Shown here: positions 8,710 to 17,037 of the stretch, in pieces
How the letters are laid out: every line of letters starts with the position of its first letter
Position numbering within the stretch: position 1 is the stretch's first letter
NCBI GenBank assembly: GCA_017642855.1
Contig: JAEPOO010000003.1
Span: forward strand, 150,292 to 214,291
Length of the DNA: 64,000 nucleotides
Source: Pseudomonadales bacterium
GTDB lineage: Bacteria; Pseudomonadota; Gammaproteobacteria; Pseudomonadales; Azotimanducaceae
Reading direction: 5' to 3'
Position numbers and translations under genes: made by a program
The notes under the pieces: model-generated
Told to the model about the DNA's origin: nothing
Seen by the model: only the letters and a program-made list of their open reading frames with translations
Database searches by the model: none

Positions 8710-9774
8710 ATGGGGAAGGACTCAAACATAAAACAGCGAAAAGCCGTATCCCTGATTTCGGGCGGTCTCGATTCTATGCTCGCCACCAAAGTGGTGATGG
8801 AGCAGGGCATCCACGTGGAGGGGATTAATTTTTTCACGGGTTTCTGCGTTGAAGGCCATACACATGCCATTCGTGCAAAAGACCGGAAGAAGGAAAAACG
8901 CAATAACGCGCTGTGGGTCGCCGAGCAATTAGGCATCAAACTCCATATCATCGACGTGATCGAGGAGTATAAAGATGTCGTGCTCAATCCAAAGCATGGG
9001 TACGGTCAGAACATGAATCCCTGCCTGGACTGCAAGATTTTCATGGTCAACAAAGCGGTTGCCTGGGGTTGGATGGAGGAAAACGACTTCGACTTCATCA
9101 TTACCGGCGAGGTCATTGGCCAGCGTCCCAAATCACAACGCAAGGCAACCATGCCGATCATCGCCAGGGAGTCAGGCGCAGAGGATCGATTGTTGCGACC
9201 TCTATGTGCCAAGAATCTGCCAGAAACCCTTCCGGAGCGAGAAGGCTGGGTAAACAGAGAACAGCTTTATGGCTTTCACGGCAGAAATCGCAAACCGCAG
9301 ATCGCGTTGGCTGAATCTCTTGGCATTGAGGAATACTCCCAGCCGGCCGGTGGATGCTGCTTTCTGACGGATAAATCCTACTCAGAGAAACTCAGTGATC
9401 TGTGGCAGTCCCGTGGTGACCGCGACTACGAACTTGACGACATCATGCTGTTGAAAGTAGGCCGACATCTCAGACCTAAACCTCATTACAAATTGATCAT
9501 CAGTCGCGAGGAAGGCGAAAATCACTATCTGAATGGATATCAGCATGAGTTCACCATGATTCGCACAGTGTCTACCGGGGGGCCTAATGCGCTGGTCGAC
9601 GGTAACGCCAGCGAAGAGGACCTCATGTTCGCCGCCCGCGTGGTTGCCAGGTATGGCCAGGGCAGGAACACCGACAGGGTTGTTATGAGCATCAAACAGC
9701 CGGATGCAGACCTTCAAGAGGTCTCAGTAAAGCCGCTCCCGCCGTCAGAGATTCCCGAGTCCTGGCATGTCTGA
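8710..9774 (+). CDS. PP-loop ATPase / tRNA thiouridine synthase-like protein with NFACT-R-like C-terminus
   Basis: A 354-residue protein. The N-terminal PP-loop 'SGGLDS' (residues 17-22) marks an adenylating ATP pyrophosphatase of the ThiI/MnmA class. Possible sulfur-handling cysteines are 'NPCLDCK' (C105, C108) and 'PAGGCCF' (C215, C216). The C-terminal third, with 'MLLKVGRHLRPKPHYKLIISREEGEN', resembles the NFACT-R RNA-binding domain known fused to ThiI-like PP-loop enzymes and proposed to act in tRNA base thiolation. It overlaps tusA by 8 nt, which fits a sulfur relay from TusA to the PP-loop enzyme. No ribosome site precedes the ATG. The modified base is unknown; canonical mnmA or thiI may exist elsewhere. 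Confidence 0.75.
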   Translation: MGKDSNIKQRKAVSLISGGLDSMLATKVVMEQGIHVEGINFFTGFCVEGHTHAIRAKDRKKEKRNNALWVAEQLGIKLHIIDVIEEYKDVVLNPKHGYGQNMNPCLDCKIFMVNKAVAWGWMEENDFDFIITGEVIGQRPKSQRKATMPIIARESGAEDRLLRPLCAKNLPETLPEREGWVNREQLYGFHGRNRKPQIALAESLGIEEYSQPAGGCCFLTDKSYSEKLSDLWQSRGDRDYELDDIMLLKVGRHLRPKPHYKLIISREEGENHYLNGYQHEFTMIRTVSTGGPNALVDGNASEEDLMFAARVVARYGQGRNTDRVVMSIKQPDADLQEVSVKPLPPSEIPESWHV

Positions 9775-9994
9775 GCACGAACTGAACGCGAGGCGACTGC
9801 TCTGTCCGATGCCGGTTATCAGAACCCAGGATCGAATTGCCGAACTCGCGGATGGCGACCTCCTCAAAGTGACCTGCACCGACCCAGGGGTCCTCCATGA
9901 CATCCCTGCCTGGTGTCGAATTCATGGCCACGAAGTGGTGGATACTCAGACCATCGATCGAGAGATGATCCTCACAATAAGGGTGCATAAATAG
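9767..9994 (+). CDS. TusA-family sulfurtransferase
   Basis: A 75-residue single-domain TusA/SirA-like protein. The signature is 'LLCPMPVIRTQDRI': Cys13 in CPMP is the persulfide-carrying residue, followed by the two-layer sandwich ('LLKVTCTDPGVLHDIPAWCRIHGHEV'). TusA proteins pass persulfide sulfur to tRNA-modifying enzymes or other acceptors in the cytoplasm. It overlaps the upstream PP-loop gene by 8 nt, so the pair is almost certainly one transcription and translation unit. The stop codon lies inside a nitrogen-regulator-like operator. Confidence 0.88.
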   Translation: MSEHELNARRLLCPMPVIRTQDRIAELADGDLLKVTCTDPGVLHDIPAWCRIHGHEVVDTQTIDREMILTIRVHK

Positions 9995-10009
9995 CACTTT
10001 ATTGGTGCG
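9993..10009. promoter_or_regulatory. NtrC-type operator (first of a tandem)
   Basis: AGCACTTTATTGGTGCG fits the NtrC enhancer pattern TGCACN5-7GGTGCA and resembles the glnA upstream sites of enteric bacteria. It begins in the tusA stop codon. A second, weaker copy (CGCCCAGTGTTGGTGCC, 10023-10039) is centred 30 bp downstream, close to three helical turns, and a left half-site TGCACCA lies at 10124-10130. This is a visual match only. Confidence 0.5.
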
Positions 10010-10385
10010 CTTTGCTGGTATTCGCCCAGTGTTGGTGCCTGTCAACAACCATTACCCCGCCAGGAGCCCAGCATCCGTCGCGTTTCAGATATTCTGGAGA
10101 TGACACATTCTGAACATGATTTATGCACCAATATCGCCACGAGAGTCCATCAATGAGAAGGCCGCTGGATAGACCTGTGCGTTACCGACCCCAGAAATAA
10201 AAGGACAAAGTGGGTTTGAGCGGTGCCACGTGCCAGATCGCATCCGAGGAAGCAGCCTGGAAGACAGACGCCCACTTTCACCATCATGAGGCGGTTACTG
10301 CAGCCGACCTCTGAAAAAGCTGAAACACAAAAGCCGGCATCCGCAAAGGCTTTTCTTTGGCGCTTACAAGTCCCAGAATGTCGCA
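9995..10385. other. 391-bp gene-free leader ahead of DUF4124-ntrBC
   Basis: No convincing gene was seen. The stretch carries the tandem NtrC-like sites described at 9993-10039, a half-site at 10124-10130, and a weak GG-N10-GC element (TGGATAGACCTGTGCG, 10166-10181) that could be a poor sigma-54 promoter. In Pseudomonas-type genomes glnA sits upstream of the DUF4124-ntrB-ntrC genes. Here glnA is not present and nothing recognisable of it remains. Confidence 0.5.
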
Positions 10386-10919
10386 ATGCGAACACTTACA
10401 TTGATACTTTGTCTCGTCACTTTCGGCGCTTCAGCCGAGCAGGTTTATAAACAGGTCGATAAAGCGGGTATCCCTACCTTCTCAGATCAGGCCATGCCAG
10501 GCGCAGAGCGGATCAACATTGAGGAACCCGTCACCTTCAAAGATGACGTGGCCCACCAGGCCATGGATCGACGAAAGGAGGAAAAGGCACAGTTGGATGA
10601 GAAGGCCCGAAATGTCTCCTATTCGATACAGATTACTGATCCGGCAGACGATTCCGCTGTCCGGGACAACGCCGGCAACCTGGCCATCTCCGTGCGCCTG
10701 ACACCTAACCTTATGGCCGGCCACAAAGCGGAGCTGCGAATGGATGGCAACAAGATTCGCAACCTGTCTGGCACCGGATCGGTGCAGCTTAGCAACGTGG
10801 ATCGCGGTACGCATCAGTTTAAAGCCCGCGTCATCAACGAAGATGGCGAAACGCTCGCTGAGAGCAACACAGTCTCTGTGTCGCTCCTGCGCTACGCATT
10901 ACGGAAGCAACCTCGCTGA
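10386..10919 (+). CDS. DUF4124 domain secreted protein upstream of ntrBC
   Basis: A 177-residue protein with a signal peptide ('MRTLTLILCLVTFGASAEQ', cleavage after ASA) and an N-terminal DUF4124 motif 'VYKQVDKAGIPTFSDQ' (residues 20-35). A charged helical linker follows, then a beta-rich, Ig-like part from about residue 80 ('SYSIQITDPADDSAVRDNAGN' onward). Equivalent genes lie between glnA and ntrB in pseudomonads. Function is unknown, with a likely periplasmic location. The downstream stem-loop/operator suggests that transcription ends or restarts before ntrB. Confidence 0.8.
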   Translation: MRTLTLILCLVTFGASAEQVYKQVDKAGIPTFSDQAMPGAERINIEEPVTFKDDVAHQAMDRRKEEKAQLDEKARNVSYSIQITDPADDSAVRDNAGNLAISVRLTPNLMAGHKAELRMDGNKIRNLSGTGSVQLSNVDRGTHQFKARVINEDGETLAESNTVSVSLLRYALRKQPR

Positions 10920-10922
10920 GAA

Positions 10923-10945
10923 CGCACCATATTGGTGCGGTTTTT
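10923..10945 (+). promoter_or_regulatory. Perfect NtrC-type palindrome that also reads as an intrinsic terminator
   Basis: CGCACCATATTGGTGCG (10923-10939) is a perfect 7-3-7 palindrome and a near-ideal NtrC enhancer. It starts 3 nt after the DUF4124 stop and is followed by G and then TTTTT (10941-10945), so the RNA forms a 7-bp stem with a U-run, like an intrinsic terminator. Its centre is about 133 bp upstream of the start site predicted from the -24/-12 element at 11038-11053, which is a normal distance for an NtrC enhancer. Confidence 0.65.
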
Positions 10946-11037
10946 CGCGGATCGTGTTACCATCCCCTCGTCTGTCGTTTCATGGGATAGACCTGAAAAC
11001 AGCAACTTAGCAACGTCCAACGTCTCTAGCTCGGTTC

Positions 11038-11053
11038 TGGTGCATTTCTTGCA
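11038..11053 (+). promoter_or_regulatory. Candidate sigma-54 (-24/-12) promoter of ntrBC
   Basis: TGGTGCATTTCTTGCA has the invariant GG and GC with exactly 10 bp between them, TGG at -24 and a perfect TTGCA at -12 (consensus TGGCACG-N4-TTGCA). Transcription would begin near 11064, about 28 nt before the ntrB ATG. The enhancer-like palindrome at 10923-10939 lies upstream at a suitable distance. This is a pattern match without experimental support. Confidence 0.55.
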
Positions 11054-11091
11054 GTCTTCCAGGAAGCATTGAAACCTTTTAGCCAGCGGTG

Positions 11092-12171
11092 ATGGAGCCA
11101 AACACCCTCAACAGCGAAATCGACGACCACGCCATGAGTGACCGCGTACTCGGCAATCTCAGCACCGCCATCTTGATGGTCGACGGTGCCATGCACGTCG
11201 TTTTTTCGAATCAGGCGGCTGAAAACCTGTTGAAAGAATCCTTTGGTCAGATGCGCGGCAAGTGCCTGTCGAAAATATTCGCAAACGGGAATGAACTGGC
11301 TGGCATGGTGGAAGAGGCGTACACGTCGGAAGCTTTGATCACCGCCAGACAAATGCTTCTGTTGTCCCCCGGGAAAACCACCATAACCGTGGATGTCACG
11401 GTCACGCCCATTCTGGATGCTAACCAGGTACTCATAGAACTGATCCCCATGGATCGTTACCTACGAATTGATCGGGATGCTGCGATCAAGGAAAACCATG
11501 ATGTCACCAAGCAGATGGTTCGAGGCCTCGCCCACGAGATCAAGAACCCTCTCGGCGGAATCAAGGGTTCTGCTCAACTCCTCGCAAGAGAGTTGCCGGA
11601 AGAAACACTCACCGAATACACCAACATCATCATTGAAGAGACCGATCGTCTGACTTCCCTCGTGGATCGGATGCTTGGACCCAACACACTGCCAAAGAAG
11701 GGCACCATTACCATCCATGAAGTGTTGGAACGCGCGGCGAAACTGATTGAACTGGAAACAGAGGACCTTCTGGTCTTGCGTGATTACGACCCCAGCATCC
11801 CTAACTTGGATCTCGATCCTGAAATGATGGTGCAGGCACTGCTAAATGTTGTCAGAAACAGCATGCAGGCTCTTGAAAACACGCCACACCCAACGATTAC
11901 GCTGACAACGAGGATCGAGAGGCAATTCACGATCAGCGGCAAACGCCATAAAGTAGTCGTCAGATTGGATATCAAAGACAACGGACCGGGCATTCCTGAC
12001 GAAATCAAGGATCATCTCTTTTATCCAATGATCTCAAAACGACCCGGCGGAACCGGACTGGGCCTGACTTTCGCCCAGTCCATCATCACCCAGCACGGCG
12101 GCATGATCGAGTTTGATAGTGAACCCGGAGAAACCGTCTTTACCATTTTCCTGCCACTCTCCAAAGAGTGA
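11092..12171 (+). CDS. glnL: Nitrogen regulation sensor histidine kinase NtrB (GlnL)
   Basis: A cytoplasmic two-component kinase/phosphatase of 359 residues. An N-terminal PAS domain (about residues 15-125, no transmembrane segment) precedes the H-box 'GLAHEIKNPLGGIKGSAQLL' with His148. The N-box 'NVVRNSMQAL', G1 'DNGPGIP' and G2 'GGTGLGL' follow. NtrB phosphorylates or dephosphorylates NtrC according to PII (nitrogen) status. The frame can also begin at GTG 11089, or at the internal ATG 11134; no start has a strong ribosome site. It is followed by ntrC after 27 nt. Confidence 0.95.
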   Translation: MEPNTLNSEIDDHAMSDRVLGNLSTAILMVDGAMHVVFSNQAAENLLKESFGQMRGKCLSKIFANGNELAGMVEEAYTSEALITARQMLLLSPGKTTITVDVTVTPILDANQVLIELIPMDRYLRIDRDAAIKENHDVTKQMVRGLAHEIKNPLGGIKGSAQLLARELPEETLTEYTNIIIEETDRLTSLVDRMLGPNTLPKKGTITIHEVLERAAKLIELETEDLLVLRDYDPSIPNLDLDPEMMVQALLNVVRNSMQALENTPHPTITLTTRIERQFTISGKRHKVVVRLDIKDNGPGIPDEIKDHLFYPMISKRPGGTGLGLTFAQSIITQHGGMIEFDSEPGETVFTIFLPLSKE

Positions 12172-12198
12172 CAACCGAGTGAGAGAAGAAGCGGAACT

Positions 12199-13641
12199 AT
12201 GAACAGCTTAGAAGTGAACAGTCAGAATCTGATTTGGGTCGTTGATGATGAACGGTCTATTCGCTGGGTACTTGAAAAAGCATTGAGCCAGAACGGCATG
12301 AAAGTTCAGGCCTTCGAAACTGCAGAAGACGTTCTCGATCAACTCGGCCTTGAGGAACCCGACGTCGTCATCACAGACATCAGAATGCCTGGCGCTGATG
12401 GACTCGAATTGCTCGGCGCCTTGCAGACCAGCCATCCTGATCTACCTGTCATCGTCATGACTGCCCACTCGGACTTAGACAGTGCGGTGAGTTCAATCCA
12501 GAGCGGCGCATTCGAATATCTGCCCAAACCATTCGAGGTGGATGAAGCGGTTGCAGTGGTAAACCGCGCCATCGAACAACGCCAGACGACAGAAACGGTC
12601 TCACCTGCCGCTGTTCAGGACAACGTGGAAATTATCGGTCGCGCCCCCGCCATGCAGGAGGTCTTTCGAGCAATCGGGAGACTGTCGAAATCCAATGTCA
12701 GCGTGCTGATCAATGGGCAGTCCGGCACCGGTAAAGAGCGTGTTGCCCATGCCTTACACAAACACAGTGTTCGTTCAGACAACCCGTTTATCCCACTCAA
12801 TATGGCGGCTATTCCTTATGATCTTGTCGAATCTGAACTGTTCGGTCATGAGAAAGGATCATTCACTGGCGCGTCCCAAAGTCGACAGGGTCGGTTCGAA
12901 CAGGCGGAGGGTGGCACACTTTTCCTCGACGAAATTGGGGACATGCCACCCGAAACCCAGACTCGGCTGCTCAGAGTTTTGTCAGATGGTGAGTACTACC
13001 GGGTTGGTGGCCACGAGCCCCTGAAGGCTAATGTTCGCATCATTGCAGCGACCCACCAGAACCTCGAGGAACTGGTTGCGCAGAACCGCTTCAGGGAAGA
13101 CCTGTTTCATCGCCTGAATGTGATTCGCATTCATCTGCCAACACTTGCCGAGCGTCGGGAGGATATTCCTGTACTCACCAATCATTTCCTCGTTCAGGCG
13201 GCGGATGAGATCGGTGAAGAGGCAAAAAGGCTGCGACCGGAAACGCTTGAATATCTCTCCGGTTTACCCTGGCCGGGTAATGTCCGACAGCTTGAGAACG
13301 CCTGTCGCTGGATTGCCGTTATGGCGACCTCCCAGGAAGTCAAAATTCAGGATCTTCCACCCGAACTTCTTGAAGAAAAACCAGACGAGGCCAGCCCTGG
13401 CGTCGACTGGGAACGCGCGCTGCGCGGATGGGCCAGCCAGAAGCTGGCAGCAATCAAACCCGGCGAACCGGGCATTCTGCAGGAAGCCATGCCGAGATTC
13501 GAGCGCATCATGATCCAAACTGCGCTGAAACAAACCGGTGGTCGGAAACGCGATGCTTCTGTGTTGTTGGGATGGGGTAGAAATACCCTGACCCGAAAAA
13601 TATCAGAGTTAGGCATGGCAGAGGACAATCTGGTCGAATAA
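12199..13641 (+). CDS. glnG: Nitrogen regulation response regulator NtrC (GlnG)
   Basis: A 480-residue sigma-54 activator. The receiver domain has phosphoacceptor Asp60 in '[13 protein letters not shown]' and the switch lysine in 'YLPKPF'. The AAA+ domain has Walker A '[10 protein letters not shown]', Walker B '[13 protein letters not shown]' and the sigma-54 contact loop as GSFTGA rather than the commoner GAFTGA. The C-terminal Fis-type helix-turn-helix is '[20 protein letters not shown]'. It activates nitrogen-limitation promoters. Two candidate target promoters in this window (ntrBC and the TorF porin) carry matching sites. It is cotranscribed with glnL. Confidence 0.97.
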   Translation: MNSLEVNSQNLIWVVDDERSIRWVLEKALSQNGMKVQAFETAEDVLDQLGLEEPDVVITDIRMPGADGLELLGALQTSHPDLPVIVMTAHSDLDSAVSSIQSGAFEYLPKPFEVDEAVAVVNRAIEQRQTTETVSPAAVQDNVEIIGRAPAMQEVFRAIGRLSKSNVSVLINGQSGTGKERVAHALHKHSVRSDNPFIPLNMAAIPYDLVESELFGHEKGSFTGASQSRQGRFEQAEGGTLFLDEIGDMPPETQTRLLRVLSDGEYYRVGGHEPLKANVRIIAATHQNLEELVAQNRFREDLFHRLNVIRIHLPTLAERREDIPVLTNHFLVQAADEIGEEAKRLRPETLEYLSGLPWPGNVRQLENACRWIAVMATSQEVKIQDLPPELLEEKPDEASPGVDWERALRGWASQKLAAIKPGEPGILQEAMPRFERIMIQTALKQTGGRKRDASVLLGWGRNTLTRKISELGMAEDNLVE

Positions 13642-14105
13642 TGTTCAACGTTGCGCTGTACGAACCCGAGATTCCACCGAATACGGGGAACATTATGCGC
13701 CTGTGTGCAAATTCAGGCTGCAACCTTCATCTCATCAAGCCACTGAGTTTTTCCCTGAACGATAAACTGCTTCGTCGCGCAGGTCTCGACTATCGCGAAT
13801 ACGCCGACGTCAAACAGTGGGACGATCTGGGCGAACTGCTCGGTCAGGTGAATCGTGATCGTGTCTTTGCGATCACAACCAAAGGCTCTGTCCACCACAG
13901 TAAAGCTGAGTTTCAGGAAGGAGACGTCTTTTTGTTTGGGCCCGAGTCTCGGGGCTTACCTGCTGAGGTCCTGGGGCTGATGCCCCAGGACAGAAAACTT
14001 CGACTACCCATGCTGCCGAATTCACGCAGCCTCAATCTTTCCAACGCTGCCGCTGTTGTCGTATACGAAGCGTGGCGCCAGCTGGGGTTTGCTACTGCAC
14101 GTTAG
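13641..14105 (+). CDS. trmL: tRNA (cytidine(34)-2'-O)-methyltransferase TrmL
   Basis: A 154-residue SPOUT-fold methyltransferase that 2'-O-methylates the wobble base of leucine tRNAs. Motifs are '[17 protein letters not shown]' at the N-terminus and the trefoil-knot blocks '[12 protein letters not shown]' and '[22 protein letters not shown]'. Its ATG shares a base with the ntrC TAA (TAATG). The 3' end overlaps the convergent secB by 14 nt. Confidence 0.95.
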   Translation: MFNVALYEPEIPPNTGNIMRLCANSGCNLHLIKPLSFSLNDKLLRRAGLDYREYADVKQWDDLGELLGQVNRDRVFAITTKGSVHHSKAEFQEGDVFLFGPESRGLPAEVLGLMPQDRKLRLPMLPNSRSLNLSNAAAVVVYEAWRQLGFATAR

Positions 14106-14565
14106 CGTTATTGGCTTCGGTCTGCGCTTTTACCTGCTGGTAAATCGCATCGAAATTTACGGGCGCCAGCATCAATGGAGGGAAACTGCCCCTGGTCACA
14201 ATGCTATCGACCGTTTCTCGCGCGTAGGGAAAGAGCACATTCGGACAATAGCTGCCTAACGCTACCTGTAGCGCTTCACCTTGCATGCCCTGAACAAGAA
14301 AAATCCCTGCCTGCTGAACCTCGACCAGGTAAACGACTTCATCAGCTTCATCTTTGACCGTGATTGTCAGCGAGAGCACAACTTCGTAGTTGTCATCCGA
14401 CAGTGTGGAATTCCTGGTATTCATTTCCATGTTTACCTTGGGTTTCCATTGTTTCAAGAAGGAATCCGGGGATCTCGGTGATTCAAAAGATGCATCCTTC
14501 AGGTAGATGCGCTGCAAGATGAAAGTCACGGCGTCATCTGATCCTGCCTGCGTTTGTTCGCTCAT
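14092..14565 (-). CDS. secB: Protein-export chaperone SecB
   Basis: A 157-residue cytoplasmic chaperone that keeps precursors unfolded and passes them to SecA. Family features are '[17 protein letters not shown]', '[12 protein letters not shown]', 'VQQAGIF' and '[36 protein letters not shown]'-type sequence running to the C-terminus (residues 106-142). It overlaps grxC upstream by 4 nt and converges on trmL. The grxC-secB pairing is standard. Confidence 0.97.
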   Translation of the reverse strand: MSEQTQAGSDDAVTFILQRIYLKDASFESPRSPDSFLKQWKPKVNMEMNTRNSTLSDDNYEVVLSLTITVKDEADEVVYLVEVQQAGIFLVQGMQGEALQVALGSYCPNVLFPYARETVDSIVTRGSFPPLMLAPVNFDAIYQQVKAQTEANNANVQ

Positions 14566-14903
14566 TCGTTTGCTCCCGCCGCCGGAGTATTCAGGACTAA
14601 ATCATCCAACTGTCCGGCAACCTCAAGTCTAAAAAGATCATCACACCCGCCGATGTGCTGATCACCAATCCAAATCTGCGGCACGGTATGTCGCCCCGCC
14701 TTTTCCATCATTTCGGCGCGTAATCCTGGATTACCATCCACGCTGATTTCCTCAAAAGCCCATCCTTTGTGCTCAAAAAGACCCCGAGCTCTCATGCAGT
14801 AGGGACAGAATCGAGTCGCATACATGACGATAGGCTGAATACCTTCCACGTTTGATGCCATCGAATCGCGCCCCAGCAATTTGTCTTTGATGTCTTTAAA
14901 CAT
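14562..14903 (-). CDS. grxC: Glutaredoxin 3
   Basis: A 113-residue dithiol glutaredoxin with active site 'RFCPYCMRA' (C33, C36), cis-proline region 'HTVPQIWIG' and the glutathione-binding 'GGCDDLFRL'. It is about 25 residues longer than typical GrxC; the extra residues are at the N-terminus ('MFKDIKDKLLGRDSMASNVEG'-like). An internal ATG at residue 15 could be used instead. It lies between the rhodanese and secB genes in one transcription unit. Confidence 0.93.
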   Translation of the reverse strand: MFKDIKDKLLGRDSMASNVEGIQPIVMYATRFCPYCMRARGLFEHKGWAFEEISVDGNPGLRAEMMEKAGRHTVPQIWIGDQHIGGCDDLFRLEVAGQLDDLVLNTPAAGANE

Positions 14904-14909
14904 AATCTG

Positions 14910-15380
14910 CTATTTCACCACCGGTAGGCTGCTTGCTGTCCACTCAGCCATGCCGCCGGACAGTCGACGCACATCCTCAAAACCCTGGGCTTTCAGCTTG
15001 CGCCCAATGGCGCCTGAGTGCTGACCCATCTTACAAACGAGTACGATGGGCTGGTTTTTGTAGGAATCCAGCTCACCAAGCCGCGAATCAAATGTGGCAA
15101 ACGGGAAGTTTTCTGCACCGGCAATATGTCCGCCTTTGTAGTCCTTGCTGTCACGGACATCGAGGATGACCGCGCCTTCGTGATTCACCAGCTTGACCAG
15201 GTTAGAGGTGCTGATCGCGGCGCCACCCTGCTTGCCCTCATTGATAAAGAAAGCTACCAGCAGAAAGATAAAGACACTCACCAGAATGAAGTGATTGCCA
15301 ATAAACTCAAAAATCTGTTCTACCAACGCAGAAATCCCCAACAAAAAACGGCCTGAAAACAAGTCGCGCAGTATACACAT
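14910..15380 (-). CDS. Membrane-anchored rhodanese-domain sulfurtransferase (YibN-like)
   Basis: One N-terminal transmembrane helix ('FILVSVFIFLLVAFFI') is followed by a rhodanese domain with 'VILDVRDSKDYKGGHIAGAENFPF' and active-site cysteine in 'VCKMGQHSG'. The longest frame begins at ATG 15380. A TTG at 15326 preceded by GGGGA would give the shorter N-terminus seen in YibN relatives and is equally plausible. It resembles YibN, the usual neighbour of grxC-secB, and may supply or receive sulfane sulfur at the membrane. It is divergent from gpmI. Confidence 0.88.
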   Translation of the reverse strand: MCILRDLFSGRFLLGISALVEQIFEFIGNHFILVSVFIFLLVAFFINEGKQGGAAISTSNLVKLVNHEGAVILDVRDSKDYKGGHIAGAENFPFATFDSRLGELDSYKNQPIVLVCKMGQHSGAIGRKLKAQGFEDVRRLSGGMAEWTASSLPVVK

Positions 15381-15461
15381 TTCGTGATTATTTGCTCGCT
15401 CCTATTCAACCCGTATGCCTCAAACGGTAAAATCCCACGTCGTTTCTAATCAATTGAATTC

Positions 15462-17024
15462 ATGAGCAAATCCTCCACCACGGTACTCATCATTCTGGAT
15501 GGATGGGGTCACCGCACCGAATCAGAAGACAATGCCATCGCCCATGGCAAAACACCGGTTTGGGACGATCTCTGGCAGAACCAACCGCACGGACTGATAT
15601 CGGGCAGCGGCCTGGATGTCGGATTGCCGGACGGCCAGATGGGTAACTCTGAGGTCGGTCACATGAATCTCGGTGCCGGCCGCATCATTCATCAGGATTT
15701 TACGCGGATCACCCAGTCAATTGACACCGGGGAATTTTACGATAACCCCGTGCTGGGTAACGCCATGGCTGCGGTCGCAGGTTCTGGAAAAGCTCTGCAT
15801 CTCTTCGGACTACTGTCACCTGGCGGCGTCCACTCCCACGAAGATCACATCACGGCCGCGATCGACATGGCAAGAAAGCACGCGATTAAAAAGGTATACC
15901 TGCATGCCTTTCTCGATGGCCGTGATGTGCCACCCAAGTCTGCCGAGACTTCTATTGACAAGATGCATCAACACATTCAAGCCGGTGGTGAAGGCGGTAT
16001 TGCGTCTATTGTTGGTCGTTACTATGCCATGGACAGAGATAATCGCTGGGAGCGGGTAGAACCAGCTTACCGACTCCTGGTGAACGGTGACGCCGAATAT
16101 CACTACGCGGATCCTGTCACCGCACTTCACCAGGCGTATAAACGGGGAGAAACTGACGAGTTCGTCCTGCCCTGCGCGATTGAGATCGACGGCAAACCTA
16201 TCCAGATGGAAAACGGTGATGCGGTGGTCTTTATGAACTTCAGGGCGGACCGCGCGAGAGAAATGAGTCGCGCGTTCACCAGCCTCGATTTCCCCGAGTT
16301 CGACCGGATTCGCGTCCCGGAGTTGTCAGCGTTTGTCACGCTGACTGAATACGCTTCAGACATTGACGCGCCGGTCGCATTCGGCGCAGAGACCATCGAG
16401 AACAGCCTGGGCGAATATGTCGCCGGTCTTGGCCTGCGACAGCTGCGCCTGGCCGAGACGGAGAAGTATGCCCACGTCACCTTCTTCTTCTCGGGTGGTC
16501 GAGAAGAAGCATTCAACAACGAAGAGCGCCGATTAATTCCATCGCCAGACGTTGCAACCTACGATCTCAAACCTGAGATGAGCGCTCATGAGCTGACAGA
16601 CGCGCTGGTCTCTGCCATCGAGTCCGGACATCACGATCTGATTGTCTGCAACTACGCCAACGGCGATATGGTGGGTCATACCGGTGTGTTCGACGCATCG
16701 GTCAAAGCGGTTGAAACCATTGATCACTGCCTGGGTAGAATTAGAGGCGCGCTCGCGGCATCGGGTGGACAGTGCCTGATAACTGCAGACCACGGCAACG
16801 TTGAGCAACTGGTCGATCACCATACCGGTCAGCCTCATACCGCACACACTTCAGAACTCGTACCTCTGGTTTACATTGGGCCTCAGGCGATCACTCTGGA
16901 ACCACACGGTGGTGTATTGAGCGATGTCGCCCCGACGCTGCTGGCGCTCATGGGACTGGATCAGCCTGATGAAATGACGGGTCGCTCTCTCGTGCTGGCG
17001 CCAGCTAAAACTGCAACTCGTTAA
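15462..17024 (+). CDS. gpmI: 2,3-bisphosphoglycerate-independent phosphoglycerate mutase
   Basis: A 520-residue alkaline-phosphatase-superfamily enzyme that interconverts 3- and 2-phosphoglycerate in glycolysis, using two Mn ions and a phosphoserine. The N-terminal metal site is '[10 protein letters not shown]'. The active serine is Ser63 in '[12 protein letters not shown]'. Further sites are 'HAFLDGRD' and 'ADHGNVEQL', plus '[12 protein letters not shown]' at the C-terminal metal ligands. Length is typical. envC follows 13 nt after the stop. Confidence 0.97.
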   Translation: MSKSSTTVLIILDGWGHRTESEDNAIAHGKTPVWDDLWQNQPHGLISGSGLDVGLPDGQMGNSEVGHMNLGAGRIIHQDFTRITQSIDTGEFYDNPVLGNAMAAVAGSGKALHLFGLLSPGGVHSHEDHITAAIDMARKHAIKKVYLHAFLDGRDVPPKSAETSIDKMHQHIQAGGEGGIASIVGRYYAMDRDNRWERVEPAYRLLVNGDAEYHYADPVTALHQAYKRGETDEFVLPCAIEIDGKPIQMENGDAVVFMNFRADRAREMSRAFTSLDFPEFDRIRVPELSAFVTLTEYASDIDAPVAFGAETIENSLGEYVAGLGLRQLRLAETEKYAHVTFFFSGGREEAFNNEERRLIPSPDVATYDLKPEMSAHELTDALVSAIESGHHDLIVCNYANGDMVGHTGVFDASVKAVETIDHCLGRIRGALAASGGQCLITADHGNVEQLVDHHTGQPHTAHTSELVPLVYIGPQAITLEPHGGVLSDVAPTLLALMGLDQPDEMTGRSLVLAPAKTATR

Positions 17025-17037
17025 TATGGGAGCCCTC

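Noticed and set aside
10200..10240. A TGGCACG-like sequence on the minus strand (around 10222-10237) as a sigma-54 promoter
   Set aside because: The GG and GC elements are 11 bp apart, not 10, and no minus-strand gene lies in front of it.
14100..14560. Plus-strand open frames opposite secB
   Set aside because: They are shadows of secB, which has a full-length family match.
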